64,000 nt of DNA from Rotaria sp. Silwood1 (taxonomy: Eukaryota; Rotifera; Eurotatoria; Philodinida; Philodinidae). The notes below the pieces were generated by a model, which saw nothing but the letters and a program-made list of their open reading frames with translations, was not told where the DNA came from and did no database searches. The stretch covers positions 186,001 to 250,000 of the forward strand of contig CAJNOP010000108.1 in the NCBI GenBank assembly GCA_905250075.1, given 5' to 3'. The position numbers and the translations under genes were made by a program. Positions 24,172 through 35,640 of this stretch are shown here, piece by piece; position 1 is the first letter of the stretch; every line of letters begins with the position of its first letter.

Positions 24172-27100
24172 TTTCCAGTGTGTTCTTTAAGAATTTTTTT
24201 TTTATTTCGCTTCAACTGTGAAATATCTTTAGACAAAAAAATAAGTTGTAGTAAATAAAAAGAAAAAAAAAATTAATTATTGCTTTAGTTTTCATTTATA
24301 ATTCTTCTATCTTTTGCATAAAAAAAATTGATTAATTACCGAATGAGAGAAACCACAGAAAAAAAGTTCAAAAAATGTAATTTTTAATAAAATGATAATA
24401 TTAATATTGAAAACGTCTAAGAATTGTATATATTTCTGTAGTATAAAATTATAATTAAGGAGGATAATATATAACATAGAGGACAACATTTAATGAAATA
24501 GCTGAAAACAATGAACCTTTCATGAAAAGAAGATATGAAAAAGAAAATAGTCACAGCACTAATTATGTACTCTCTTGCTCATTTGGCAGTTATGATTTTA
24601 CAAAAGAAAATATTCCATTAGTTGTATTACAAAATACAGCTGACTTGAAGTAAAATTGAGGATTTATTGTCTGGATAGAGAAAGAAAAAATGAACTCTCC
24701 TATGTTATCTCAACTAATTTACTTTCTTACTGAATCTAGTTTATCACACAACGGGTATCCAAATAAATCTAATAACTTAATATGTAATGAGCTTTCTAAA
24801 AATAAACCAAAGACGCGATTCAAATAAATAATAGATCATCCTAATGTTTTATTCATGTTTTGTATAAGTATTAAAAAAATATCGTTAATCTTAATTCGGT
24901 TCTTTTAAAGTTTATTGAACAAACATGATGAACAACTTCATTTTTTGTTTAAATGAAATAAAACAAGTGAATATAAGTTTGATAGTGAACTCAAATGTCT
25001 ACTGCTTCATTTTATTGAGTTCTTCTCATAATGAGAAATGAGTGCACTCATTTACGTTAAATAAAAAAAGAAACATCATCCAGGCCAAATATTTACATAC
25101 TGTGTTAAAAATGGATAGATAAATAAACGACTTTTTTTAAAAGTAAGAAACAAAATAAAGTTCAAATAAAGAAGAAGAGTTCAATTTTTTCTTAAAAAAA
25201 GTTCCTTTTTTGCAACTATGAAAAGTATAACATAAGCATTTTACAAATATGCATGATTGACTTGTTTTTTAAGTGAGTAAATATAATTTTGAATATAAAC
25301 ACTCGTCTTTACACAGTTAAGATACAACATATATTTTGTCTGAGCGAGACTCAATTTTCATGTGCGTACGGAATCACTATTTTTTAGCTGCGTCTACTTT
25401 GCGTTCGGTATTTACATGACATAAGGAAAAAGAACGATTTATAAAAATGATTAATTATTCTCTATGATTATGCAAATCACAGTTTGTTTGTAATATATAT
25501 TTATATTTAGTATATGTGCTTAAATTAATTTTTTGTTCAATCTATTTCATGTGGCGTGACTTATCAAGGTAGATACTTTATGTTTGTACAGTTGAATGTA
25601 TTTGCACAGTTTAAGGAACTTTATTATCCTTAGACGAGAATTTGATTGATACATAAAAATATGCTCATAGTTTTGTTAATTTTAATAAAAATTCCTTTCA
25701 TAATACTACTAGTTAGTTTTAATACTAAATAATGGGCTTTAGCCTCGATGAAAATGATATACCTCATCGCCGAAACTAGCCATACATATTCATATACATA
25801 CTGTAGATATCATTTAAGAGTATCGCCAATAACTTCGGTCATCGAAATGAAAATCGCTGAAAACAGGCATTGTTAATATTTACACGACCGAAGTGATAGA
25901 TTGTCAATAGTCACATCGCCAAAATACAAGTTATTGAATTTCGACGATGTGACTTTCCGCGAAGAAAATACTAGCTTCAATGCTAATCCTCCAATAACCA
26001 ATAAATAATGAATACTTATGTAAATGAAATGGTTTCACATAGATATCTGACTTATCACTTGTCGCAAGGGTATTCATGAAAGATTATATGTAATCAGTTA
26101 TAAATACATTTAGACTATGCGTATATGAAAATTATACATCATAACGTGTGTTTTGCAAATAAAAAAAAATTCTTTTGAACTTAGTGTTCGATTTTCATTA
26201 ACTTATGCTTGTTTAACAAGATTTCAATTATCTTAAAATTGAAAACTGCAGATTCCAACTCTCAACGATTTATATTTGAAAATCTTCTTACTTGTTATTA
26301 ATAGGAGTCCTCGTTTTTATAACAAAAAAGAATCGGCGATCTCATCTATCAAACGGATATATAATCAAGTGATTTTCCTTACATTCGTTGCTACGATGAT
26401 AGTTTCTTTCATGTATTATATGATTATAACTCTTCAACAATTCATATCACTAGAAATTTCTGTTCGATTTATTCATAATTAATCTACATGACTAATAAAG
26501 AAAGTGTACATTAGGAAATTGAAGTATGATAAAGATTATGTGTATACACTAGAGAAAAAATAAAGAATAGAATATTCTACTTAGCAAAAGTTATTCTCAA
26601 ATGATGCACATAAAAATAAAAAAAAGACATGCATATCAATATAAAATAAGTCTTTAAACTACTCGACATAAGTTCATTTGGTCTCTTAATACTTGTCGCT
26701 TTCTGACGGCTGCGAAAGTATATACAAGAAATAATGAAATGTATGAAACGAACAAGACGCATTGAATATGAAAGAAAATGACAGTCATGCAAACTATCAT
26801 TGAGTGACCGAGATAAATAAAAATAACTGAGCGCATACAATTCACGATACAATGGAAGAGTCGCCTTAGTTACGTGTTATACATAGAAAAGAAAAGGTTT
26901 TTGTTTGTCGAAAAAAGAAAAGGTGTTTTCACTTGCTGGCATCGATTTATCACCGTTTAAAACTAACAAATGCAAATTGTTTGGAAGAGCTTAATGATAT
27001 GGAGAACCTCTAAAGAGTAAAATGACATATAATAATTTATAAAAAGTCATTCGTAAGTGTCATCTACTGTATATGATTATAAGTCGAGATAATTACACTA

Positions 27101-27954
27101 CACTACGCATGTTGAACGACGTACGTAATATGCAATTAAATTGTTTTTTTTTGTCACACTATTAAAATGTACAGAGACTAGAGAGAATTAGGTGAATGGG
27201 CGCAGTGGCTGAAAACAAAACTATCAAGAAACTCTCACTAATGATACACATCTCAAATAAACCAAATCTAACAAAGTCCATAAGTACAGTAGACTGATAA
27301 TGTTACTATCGATTGATAAGTAAGGACTAATCTTGATAATTTCTAGTTGAATCGTTTGGAAGCTTGATATAAAATTTATTTTAATTTTTAACTCATGGAC
27401 CTTATAAACTATGAAAGAAACTTACAACGAAGTTGTTTCTTTTTTTTCAATCAATAAGTCACAACTCTGATGTATGCATCCAATTACAGAGAAAAACAAT
27501 AGATAATAGCAAGTAACTAATTTTTGTAAACATGACCTGAAGAAATAAACAATAAAGAAATCTATAGAAAACTGTTTTTAATGAACCAATAACATTGTTA
27601 TTTTCTGTATAAAGTTACTACGAGTACCATAGAATGTATTTGACATAGTTATAAAATCTAGATTTTTTAAAGCGATGTCTGTAAGACATTCATATTCTCA
27701 TGAGTAATAATATTAAAGTCATGATAGGAAATAGAATTGAAAAGTATTTCTATAAAAGTAATATATAAATTTTAAAAACATCGTCTCCATGATTTTCCGA
27801 GAAATAAAATTCCAATTAAAAAAAAGATGACAATTTCGTTTATTGTTCTTTTTGTGTCACTCTATTATCGAATAATATTTGAAAGTATATCTATATTGTA
27901 ATAATAATAATAATAATGAAGAAGCACAATATTTCTAACATTTGTTCAAATATT
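24172..27954. other. Gene-poor AT-rich region
   Basis: No gene is supported. A cluster of short inverted repeats occurs at 25740-25985. A GC-poor spacer with an AAT microsatellite near 27898-27918 borders the large palindrome. Confidence 0.5.
25740..25985. repeat. Cluster of short inverted repeats
   Basis: Nested perfect inverted words include CTTCGGTC/GACCGAAG (about 25832 and 25885) and AGTCACATCG/CGATGTGACT (about 25909 and 25943). The same stretch is rich in TCGC/GCGA. It may be a degraded foldback element. Confidence 0.45.
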
Positions 27955-28600
27955 GGAACTAATGTAAGGTAGTCGAAATTCAAAATCATAGTAAAATTTT
28001 ATTTGTTGTTTTTTTCTACATGATTGGATAGAGAGTATATCAAAGATTCTAAAAACTTATTTTTCAGTTTTCTAAAACTAGACTTGATAGAAAAATCTTC
28101 AGAACAATGACATAGCATGTTTTTGAGTGAAATGGCTCGATTTTGAAAATCACACCAAATTTTTTTATATATTATTATTTTCAGTTCTTCAAACTGATTC
28201 TTTCTTATTTAATCGTGTAAAATTAGCTATAGAAAACTATACTTGTCATTGTTCAAATACAAGATGTCCAAATACAAATTGATCCGATGTGAAACGTTGA
28301 AAAACATGATTTTTCCATTTTGGAATTCTATCTCGAGTTTTTGCATGAATAATAAAAATATTATTTATAAAGAATTACAATAAGTATTCCTATAGGAAAA
28401 AGATTATCAAGAAGTTTTTATAAATATTGCATCATGGTTGAAAAAATGAAACTTTTCTAGTTTAGTGGAAAAAACGTACAAAAATGCGCGTGTAACTAAT
28501 ATTTTTGATCATCCTGATTCCATTCATGTGCTAAATGTATCAAATATTCAGATTCAACATAAAAAAAACAGAGTTATACGACATATGGTTCAACGAAAAA
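27955..28600 (+). repeat. Left arm of a ~1.3-kb imperfect palindrome
   Basis: Read forward, this arm matches the reverse complement of 28690-29275 over almost its whole length. Successive blocks include CATAGTA.AATTT, TGGATAGAGAGTAT.TCAAA, TAGC.ATAGAAAACT, GATGTGAAA.GTTGAAAAA, AATAAGTATTCC and a final CAACGAAAA. I estimate identity at roughly 70-80 percent by eye. This arm has an insertion of about 40 bp near 28060-28100 relative to its partner. Stops interrupt all frames. Confidence 0.88.
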
Positions 28601-28689
28601 TATTTATTATCAAACACGCATCTGTACTCATCATTCTTTGTTTTCATTAACTGCGTCCTTGGTTCACCAGGACTCGAAAAGACTTTTCG

Positions 28690-29275
28690 TTGAAACGTAT
28701 GCCATCTAACTCCGTATTTTGTATGCTGAATTCGAATATTACATGCATTTTGCTCATAAATGAAAATTTGATGGTCAAAAACGTTAATTACGAGCACGTT
28801 TTTGCCAAAGAAATAGAAAATTTTGGTTTTCTCAACAATGGAGCAATATTTACAAATAAAATCTTTTCATAATCTTTTTTGCTATTGGAATACTTATTCT
28901 AATTCTCTAGAAATAATAATTTTATCATCTTTCAAGCAAAAAATCTAAATGGAATTACAAAATGGGATAATCATATTTTTCAACTTTTCACATCAGATCA
29001 AATTTTATTTGTTTATGTTTTACTTGAACAATGTCATGTACAGTTTTCTATGGCTAGTTTTACACAATCAATAAGAAAAGATAAGTTTACAGAATTGAAA
29101 CTAATAATGAATAAAACACTTTATTACGCTTTTCAAAGTCAACTCATTCCATCTGCGAATAGGCTGTATCATTATTCCGAATGTTTTTAGAGTATTTGAC
29201 ATACTCTCTATCCACGCATGTGCAAAGAAAACAGAAACTTAAATTCTACTATGATTCTGAATTTTCGACACCAGA
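28690..29275 (-). repeat. Right arm of a ~1.3-kb imperfect palindrome
   Basis: This is the inverted partner of 27955-28600, separated by a non-matching centre of about 90 bp (28600-28690). Near the centre both arms carry short open frames with similar products (…IFDHPDS… on plus, …VFDHQIF… on minus). That suggests either a shared coding ancestor or simply copied sequence. No terminal motif typical of a known transposon class was recognised. Confidence 0.88.
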
Positions 29276-30604
29276 TCATATGTTATAAAAATAAAACACT
29301 ATTCAAATATTCTTGTCAATTCATTTAAATGTTTACGACTGTATAGAGGATTTATTTTCATTGATTACTAATTGTATGACTTGATAGTATTCAAAGTTCA
29401 TCTACATAGTCATGTTATTCAATTTTGAAAAACTATTCTTCTCTATTATTATGAAATGCATTTGTTTAATTTATAAAAAGAAAAATTTCAATGAAAACAA
29501 AGATTATTATGAAATATAGAACAATAACACAATATCGAGCTATTCCATTCTATTAATTTATACTGAGATGAATTATTTGCCTTCACTATTGTTTTTTTCT
29601 AAAGGAGAGATTTTGAAATACATATATAATAATCGGAAGTTTTGAAAAGTCATAATACAATCATAAATAATTAATATCTATATGCTTACAAATTAGTCTT
29701 TGAATTTGTTTGCTTCTATAGGCTTTTGTATCGTGTCTCTTACTTACTTTTCATAAATGATTTATTTGATATGACTAATGTTTTTAACGAGAAAAGAATC
29801 TTTGCAGTTTTGGACTATATTCAATCGATCATTAGGAAAAACTAACTTTTTTTTTGTTGGTACATCAGTGTTCATTCTTTGTCATACGAAGTGAATATTC
29901 GTGGATCAATCTGTTCTTTTAACGAAATTACAAATGCAAAGAATTCTTTTTTTTTTTTTCTTGAAGCTAACTTGTCAACCTCATGTGATTATGATTGCTC
30001 AAGGTTTCTAGAGGAATCATTATCATCTATTCAAATGATGGATTAATAAAGCTCTTTATTAAAATACTCAATATAACTTAATTTGTTTCTTCTTGTGTTA
30101 TTGAGCCTAGGAACACCGAAAAGAAATAAGGATAACTAAAAAGGTTTTTACTACTATAATAAATTATTTTTATCATATTTTTTTTAATGAATAGAATCCT
30201 AATCTCTATCATAAAAAAATAGATTTGTGAATATTGAAGTATGTTTTACAAGAATCATTATTATTTCACCTCCTTCTTTGGTTTCAATCTTTCATTAAAA
30301 AGGAATAATCTTTTTGCTGCAATTATAGCTCCTTTATTTGTTATATTATCCGTGAAAAGACTCGACAGGGAATCTGATTTGTTGTAAAAAGAAAAGAAAA
30401 TTCTATGCTTTCATCATATTATGTCAATGTAGTCCGTTCTCCATTTTCCGTCAACGAACTGTCCACTTATCTAAGTAAAATTAATCTTTAAATTAAGCAA
30501 AACGAATATGACTATTTTGTACAGCAATCCCTAGGATATAAAAAAGGAGTCTTTATCTATATCACTTCAATATATCGTAGAGAAAAAACTGCTAGTAAAA
30601 AATA

Positions 30605-30810
30605 TTACTCGGAATTAGTCAAAATCAATACTTTCCATACCCTTATACTTTTTGGTTTTACATATAAACGAATACGATTTTTATCAAAGTCAATCGCATG
30701 TTCTAGAACTGTTTGGAGTAGACTTTTTAGCCATGGTAATAGATCTAAGTTTTGTACATCGAAAGAGTAATCCATATTTGTAAGTATAATCTGTAACAAA
30801 AAGTGCCGTG
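30605..30810 (-). CDS. Possible terminal exon of an unidentified gene
   Basis: On the minus strand CTTTTTGTTACAG forms a good acceptor, followed by about 60 open codons to a TAA at the left end. The peptide looks globular and basic (NLDLLPWLKSLLQTVLEHA, then FDKNRIRLYVKPKS). No upstream exon could be joined with confidence and no family is recognised. It may be a fragment of a decayed gene. Confidence 0.3.
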
Positions 30811-31631
30811 TAATTCATTTTTAGTTAAAAAAAAACTAATATTTCTGATTTTATAAATGAATGCTATAATGTTAATTTTTGATGCTCTATCTAAAGAACT
30901 AATTGACATTCTTTTCATGAAAATGTCTGTTTCATTAGGAAGATTGTAACCAAATTGCTAGCAAAGGACGAAGTTATTTTTTGCAAAAAGAAAATAGAAA
31001 TCTCATTTTTCTCTTATATTGTTATTCTAGTCATATACTTAGATAGATAACGAGATTTTAAAACCTCACTACCCAAATGCTGAATTTGGTTTATGATGGT
31101 TCCGAGCTGTTTACATTACTGTGTTTGAAGAAGACGTTTCAGTAGTAAAATATGATATGCAACTTATGCTATCTATGAAAGAATTTTTTCGTTACTAGAA
31201 TAATAATAAAAGATTGTTTTTCCATGATGGGTTTTTTTTACAAATAGCATCAGTTTACTTGTTTTGAGAAACTAAGATTAAATGTCTGAAGAAATACATG
31301 TTGAGGAAACCTTATCGTTTCTTAAAACTTTGTTCCATCACGAAATGGATGATTCAGTAACGCAGTTTTTTCTTTCCTCAAAAGTCATTGTTTTATATTG
31401 ATGAAATTTTCTTTTTTCCTATATATAATTCGTCATCGAAGCCACAAATTCCTCGCAGACACTTTTCCTTTTGCATTTGTAGTTACACTAACTTTTTCAG
31501 TTCTTTACACAGATATAAAATTTGAAGACCATCTTTGATGATCCGTTGGCTGTCCATATTTCAGTTATAAAATGGTAAAAAAAACTGCGAGTCTAATGAA
31601 ACTTTCAAGATGTACGGAGTTATACGAATGA

Positions 31632-32010
31632 TGAGGAAAATCCTCCAACTGATAGATCGTTTTTGATTCGAGACTACATGCATTATGTAGCCCCAATACA
31701 AGCTATGAATATTTTAAAGTGAGTTCATGTCCTAAGCTTATTATTGTGGCGATACTATATTTTTACCGTAGTTTTTAAATGAATTCTTCGGTCCTTCTCA
31801 AGGACTACAGAAGAAATGATTTTCGATTGTAGACTTGAAGCCTTGCATAAAGGCAGGTTCGATCAAGATTAGTTGCAAATCTATGAATATCGCTGCATCA
31901 ATAAGTTAAGGGCACGAGCTCATTTCAAGGTATCCATAACTCATTAGGTTTTTCATCATGCATATAGTCTCGAATCAAAAGTGATTTATCAGTTCGGGGA
32001 CTTCTCTCGC
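31632..32010. mobile_element. ~380-bp TIR element (MITE-like)
   Basis: Inverted ends of about 55 bp: left 31632-31690 and right about 31958-32010 share AACTGATA.ATC, TTTTGATTCGAGACTA and ATGCAT. The best 41-bp block matches at about 36 positions. The interior is non-coding. A diverged partial relative lies at 21450-21700, so this is a dispersed family. Confidence 0.8.
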
Positions 32011-32269
32011 TAGATATATTCGAAAATCTCTAATTTTATCCAGTTTTATTTCGTTGAGATATTGAAACGAAAAAATGGAAAAAACTTGATTCCGTCTCAA
32101 TTACATGAATTATCAAATAAAAGAATACCACTAGGACGAAATCTTAATTATCTAAAATCCTTGTCGATTTTGAAACCTATTAAAAAACTATCTTCAAATA
32201 ATCAATACATTCATCACTAATTCAACACAAAATTCAAAGTTAATCATCTATGCTCGTGAACTTGTGAAA

Positions 32270-33060
32270 TAAATATTCTATTATCTGCCTTCCACTTATA
32301 TTTACCAATTTCATAGTCATTGATTGTATTGAAAATACTTCCACTATTCTTCAACCAAGTCTTCGATTTCATACTTCCTGTATCTTTCTTCTAATTTATA
32401 CATTATTAATTAATGTTATCCATGTCATGCCTAACTACGTAAACTCACAAATAGCCATTATACTTTCATTCGTAACTATCAGTCATTTATGTAAATTGAA
32501 ACTCATTGATCTGGTCTTCTTGTCTCGATTCTCCCTGAGCTGTTTGATGTTATTTAGTATTAGTCAATAGAGTTGTACATGCTGTTTGACTGCTGTCATG
32601 CGATGTATAAAACAAACTAGAATTGGTACCATATTTCATTGCCATAGTACGCATTATTAATGGTCTCATTTTCTCTGTATGTTCATATTCTTTATGAAAT
32701 CCATTCATTCACGATATGATGACAGTATTTGTGTTGCTGTTGTTTATGTTACTCGTGTTAGAAAGTATGGAACCAAAGGCTCCTATCAGTTGTTATCATC
32801 TATCATTTGATTCCTTCTATTCGTATGATTGTTAATTTCCTGTCTGTCAAATATCCGTTCCTTTATATTCTTCCATCATATGAATTCTCCTCTGCTCTTA
32901 TATGATATATTTTTTCTCGCGCTATTCGTCTCTCCAATAGGTATTTTTTCTGTCCTACTAATTTCTTGATAGATGTTCTCGGTCTGATATCATATATTTT
33001 TTTCCTAGTACTTTTTCATGGATGCTTCCCTGCCTAATTTATATATATGTAACGATTTGC
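32270..33060. other. Pyrimidine-rich spacer
   Basis: The plus strand is markedly richer in C and T than the surrounding AT-rich DNA over roughly 800 bp, with no frame or repeat unit seen. It may derive from an inserted element whose coding part is gone. Confidence 0.35.
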
Positions 33061-35234
33061 TCCGATAATCAGAGAGAAGGGAAAGAGGGAAGTAGTGACA
33101 TCGACACCCTTCTTTTCCTACTAATCAATTAATATGATAAACGCTTCTGAGTAGACTAACCTCGCGCTCACTTATCAAAATGTCAGAATAAATCGTTAAC
33201 GCTTAGAAAATCCTTGAACTGTCGCATCACACACGAAACATTTCTGTTGAATATTCTTGAGAGAAATACCAAAAATATAAATATTGATCGTACTCAAAAT
33301 CAATTTATTCAAATAATTTCTACACAAATGTTTGTGATAATTTTTTAAAAATACTTTATCATGAATTATTTCTTATATGTAATTTATAGTTACTTAATGT
33401 AATAAGAAATATATTGAACAATAGACAATTGATTATTTTACTTATTTAACGTGAAATCGTTTTATCCTTCAAGTAAAACATTTGTTTGTATTAAGAAACA
33501 TCACAATTAATGCTTTCCTGAAAATTTTATATAAATATTCACAACGACAACAAATATTTCGAAAAACATTTTATTCACGAATGTTACGAGAACAGGCGAC
33601 CAAATAATTTTTCAATTATGTTTCGTATAAATAGACAGGCATATTTATCGAATTATTCTATATTTTAATAGAAAGGTAAGTAGTATTGTAGACTTATTTT
33701 TAGCTTCAATATTCATGATAATTTAGTTTTAAAATTTATTTCAAATTGATTTAGTCAATTACAATATAATATTTGGATTAAAAATAAATTTTGGAAGCTA
33801 AATAAAATTACTATTTTTAAGACTCAATAATGATTTTAGTTGAATAAACTTCTTTCTATTCATTGCGATTATCCAATAGAATATAATAATTTTTTTTTCT
33901 AAATTTGTACAAGCTTCATATTTCTTTTTCTTATCAAAGAAATATAAAACTAAGCACGGTTTGTATCGTTTATATTATAGATATAGATGAATGAATAATA
34001 AATATATCTCAAACAAAAAAAATAACATGACCCATTCTCATTAATTCTATTGAATTAAGGCATGCAATATCACAAGAAAAGCGAAAATTTTCAGTATAAG
34101 GGATGGAGCAAATGAATATCTTTTCATTTATGAATGATTTTTCAATAGAGATTGTTTCCTATGTAAGGCATCACTTTTTTATTATAATGTTTAGTAATAA
34201 TTAGACGATGAACTGTTCTTTGTAGTTATTTGTTTTTAGGAAAAAAATTCGATCGATTTGGAAAACTTTTCTATTATTTATGTCTTTAATTTCTACGCTG
34301 TGCACTATTGGTGTAATCAAACTGTAGATTGACGTCTATATATAATATTCAAAGTTATTTTTGATGCTCTCAAGAGATCTTGCAGAGATATAAAAAGCAA
34401 AATAAACGTTAAGCTAAAATTAGATTTTTGCATGAGACATTACAAAAACACAACTCAATTTCAAATAATGCAGCATACATGTTCATCATCATGATTATTT
34501 CATGACTTTTGATTAAAAATCTAGTTCATTGTATTCACGTAATTGTAATGTTCTTTGTATCAATGAAAATTAAAGACATCGATTTTTTGTGTCCGTTTCT
34601 TTTTTTTTGTATTTGACAGTTATAGAAGTCTTGGAAGTTTGTTTTTTTTTAGTGTTAAACCTCCGGGCGGTATCTACTAGTGCAAGTTTATGTTCCATCT
34701 AACTGCAAATTCTGATTATGAAATCACTAGTGTATAGAAATAACGATATAGAAAAGCCTTCAGGGCTTTTACCATCATACGGTTAAAGAACGAGAAGCGT
34801 CATTTTCAATTTTGGTTATGGTAGATCTATTATCAACAAATTATATGATTTATCAAGTTAAGTAATTCGAAAGAAATAAGATGTCTGGTTTTACACATAA
34901 ACCCATTATGTCATACTGAGCTAAATGAGCCTTAATAAAATTGAAAAAGATAATAGATTAATGATACTCTTACTATAGCTGATTTCTAGCCTACCTTTTG
35001 AATCTAATAATATTGTATAATATATTTTTTTAAGCACAAATAATTTTGTTGTTAAAGTAATATGTACTGATGTTCATAGTTCTTTCATTAAGTTTTTTCT
35101 AATTACTTTTTTGAATCAACATTCCTAAAAAAACTCAGAACAATTGATTTGTATTTCTTTTTATCATCTAGTACGTTTATTTTTAAAAACAAAATATATT
35201 ATAAGATTCAGTGTGAATACGAAGTACATTAAAA

Positions 35235-35640
35235 AACTTATTCTTTATATGCATGCTTTATTTTCAACATGGGCATTATTCTGTGTGACCAATTTTCGAC
35301 GCTTCGAATAAGATTATCGATTGGTACACAACAAATTCCTGTTCTTTTTTCATCCCATAGGTAGATGGAATCACCATCAAGTAGACGTTGTCCTTCAGCT
35401 TGTGCATGTGGAAGAACAACACCAAAATAATTCTTATGTAATAATATTTTACCAGGTTGAAATATCATTGGAGATATAAGGCCATTTTTAGACACTTCGA
35501 ACCATACCATGATTCTTTTTGGATACTTAGCCTTTTGGTTTATGTCTGTTTGTTCGTCTGCCTCTTGTCGACTTAAAGTGTAAACATGTTCTAATGAAAA
35601 GCATTTCTCGTCAGTGAATAGAATTGTCTTTCATTGATGA
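35235..35640 (-). pseudogene. Mariner/Tc1-type transposase relic
   Basis: The minus-strand frame reads KTILFTDEKCFSL, the block around the first catalytic aspartate of mariner/Tc1 DDE/D transposases. It then has IMVWFEVSKNGLISPMIF, followed by YFGVVLPHAQAEGQRLL, all in family order. The expected block with the second aspartate (QQDgApxH) is degraded to YLWDEKRTG. An in-frame stop precedes the first block and a TAA ends the frame early, so only a central fragment of a roughly 340-residue enzyme remains. No flanking terminal repeats were found. It is surely non-functional. Confidence 0.8.

Larger units (their letters stand above)
29276..35234. other. Gene-poor AT-rich region with one TIR element
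   Basis: This contains a possible terminal exon at 30605-30810, the TIR element at 31632-32010, and a stretch at about 32270-33060 that is unusually pyrimidine-rich on the plus strand. No complete gene is seen. Confidence 0.5.

Noticed and set aside
26577..26852. Minus-strand frame of 91 codons as a gene
   Set aside because: Composition is like translated spacer, overlapping frames look equally good and there is no splice context or family resemblance.
33049..33330. Solo LTR starting TGTAACGATT
   Set aside because: The start resembles some gypsy-type LTRs and AAATCGTTA recurs inverted near 33197, but no CA end with a matching 4-6 bp target duplication could be found.
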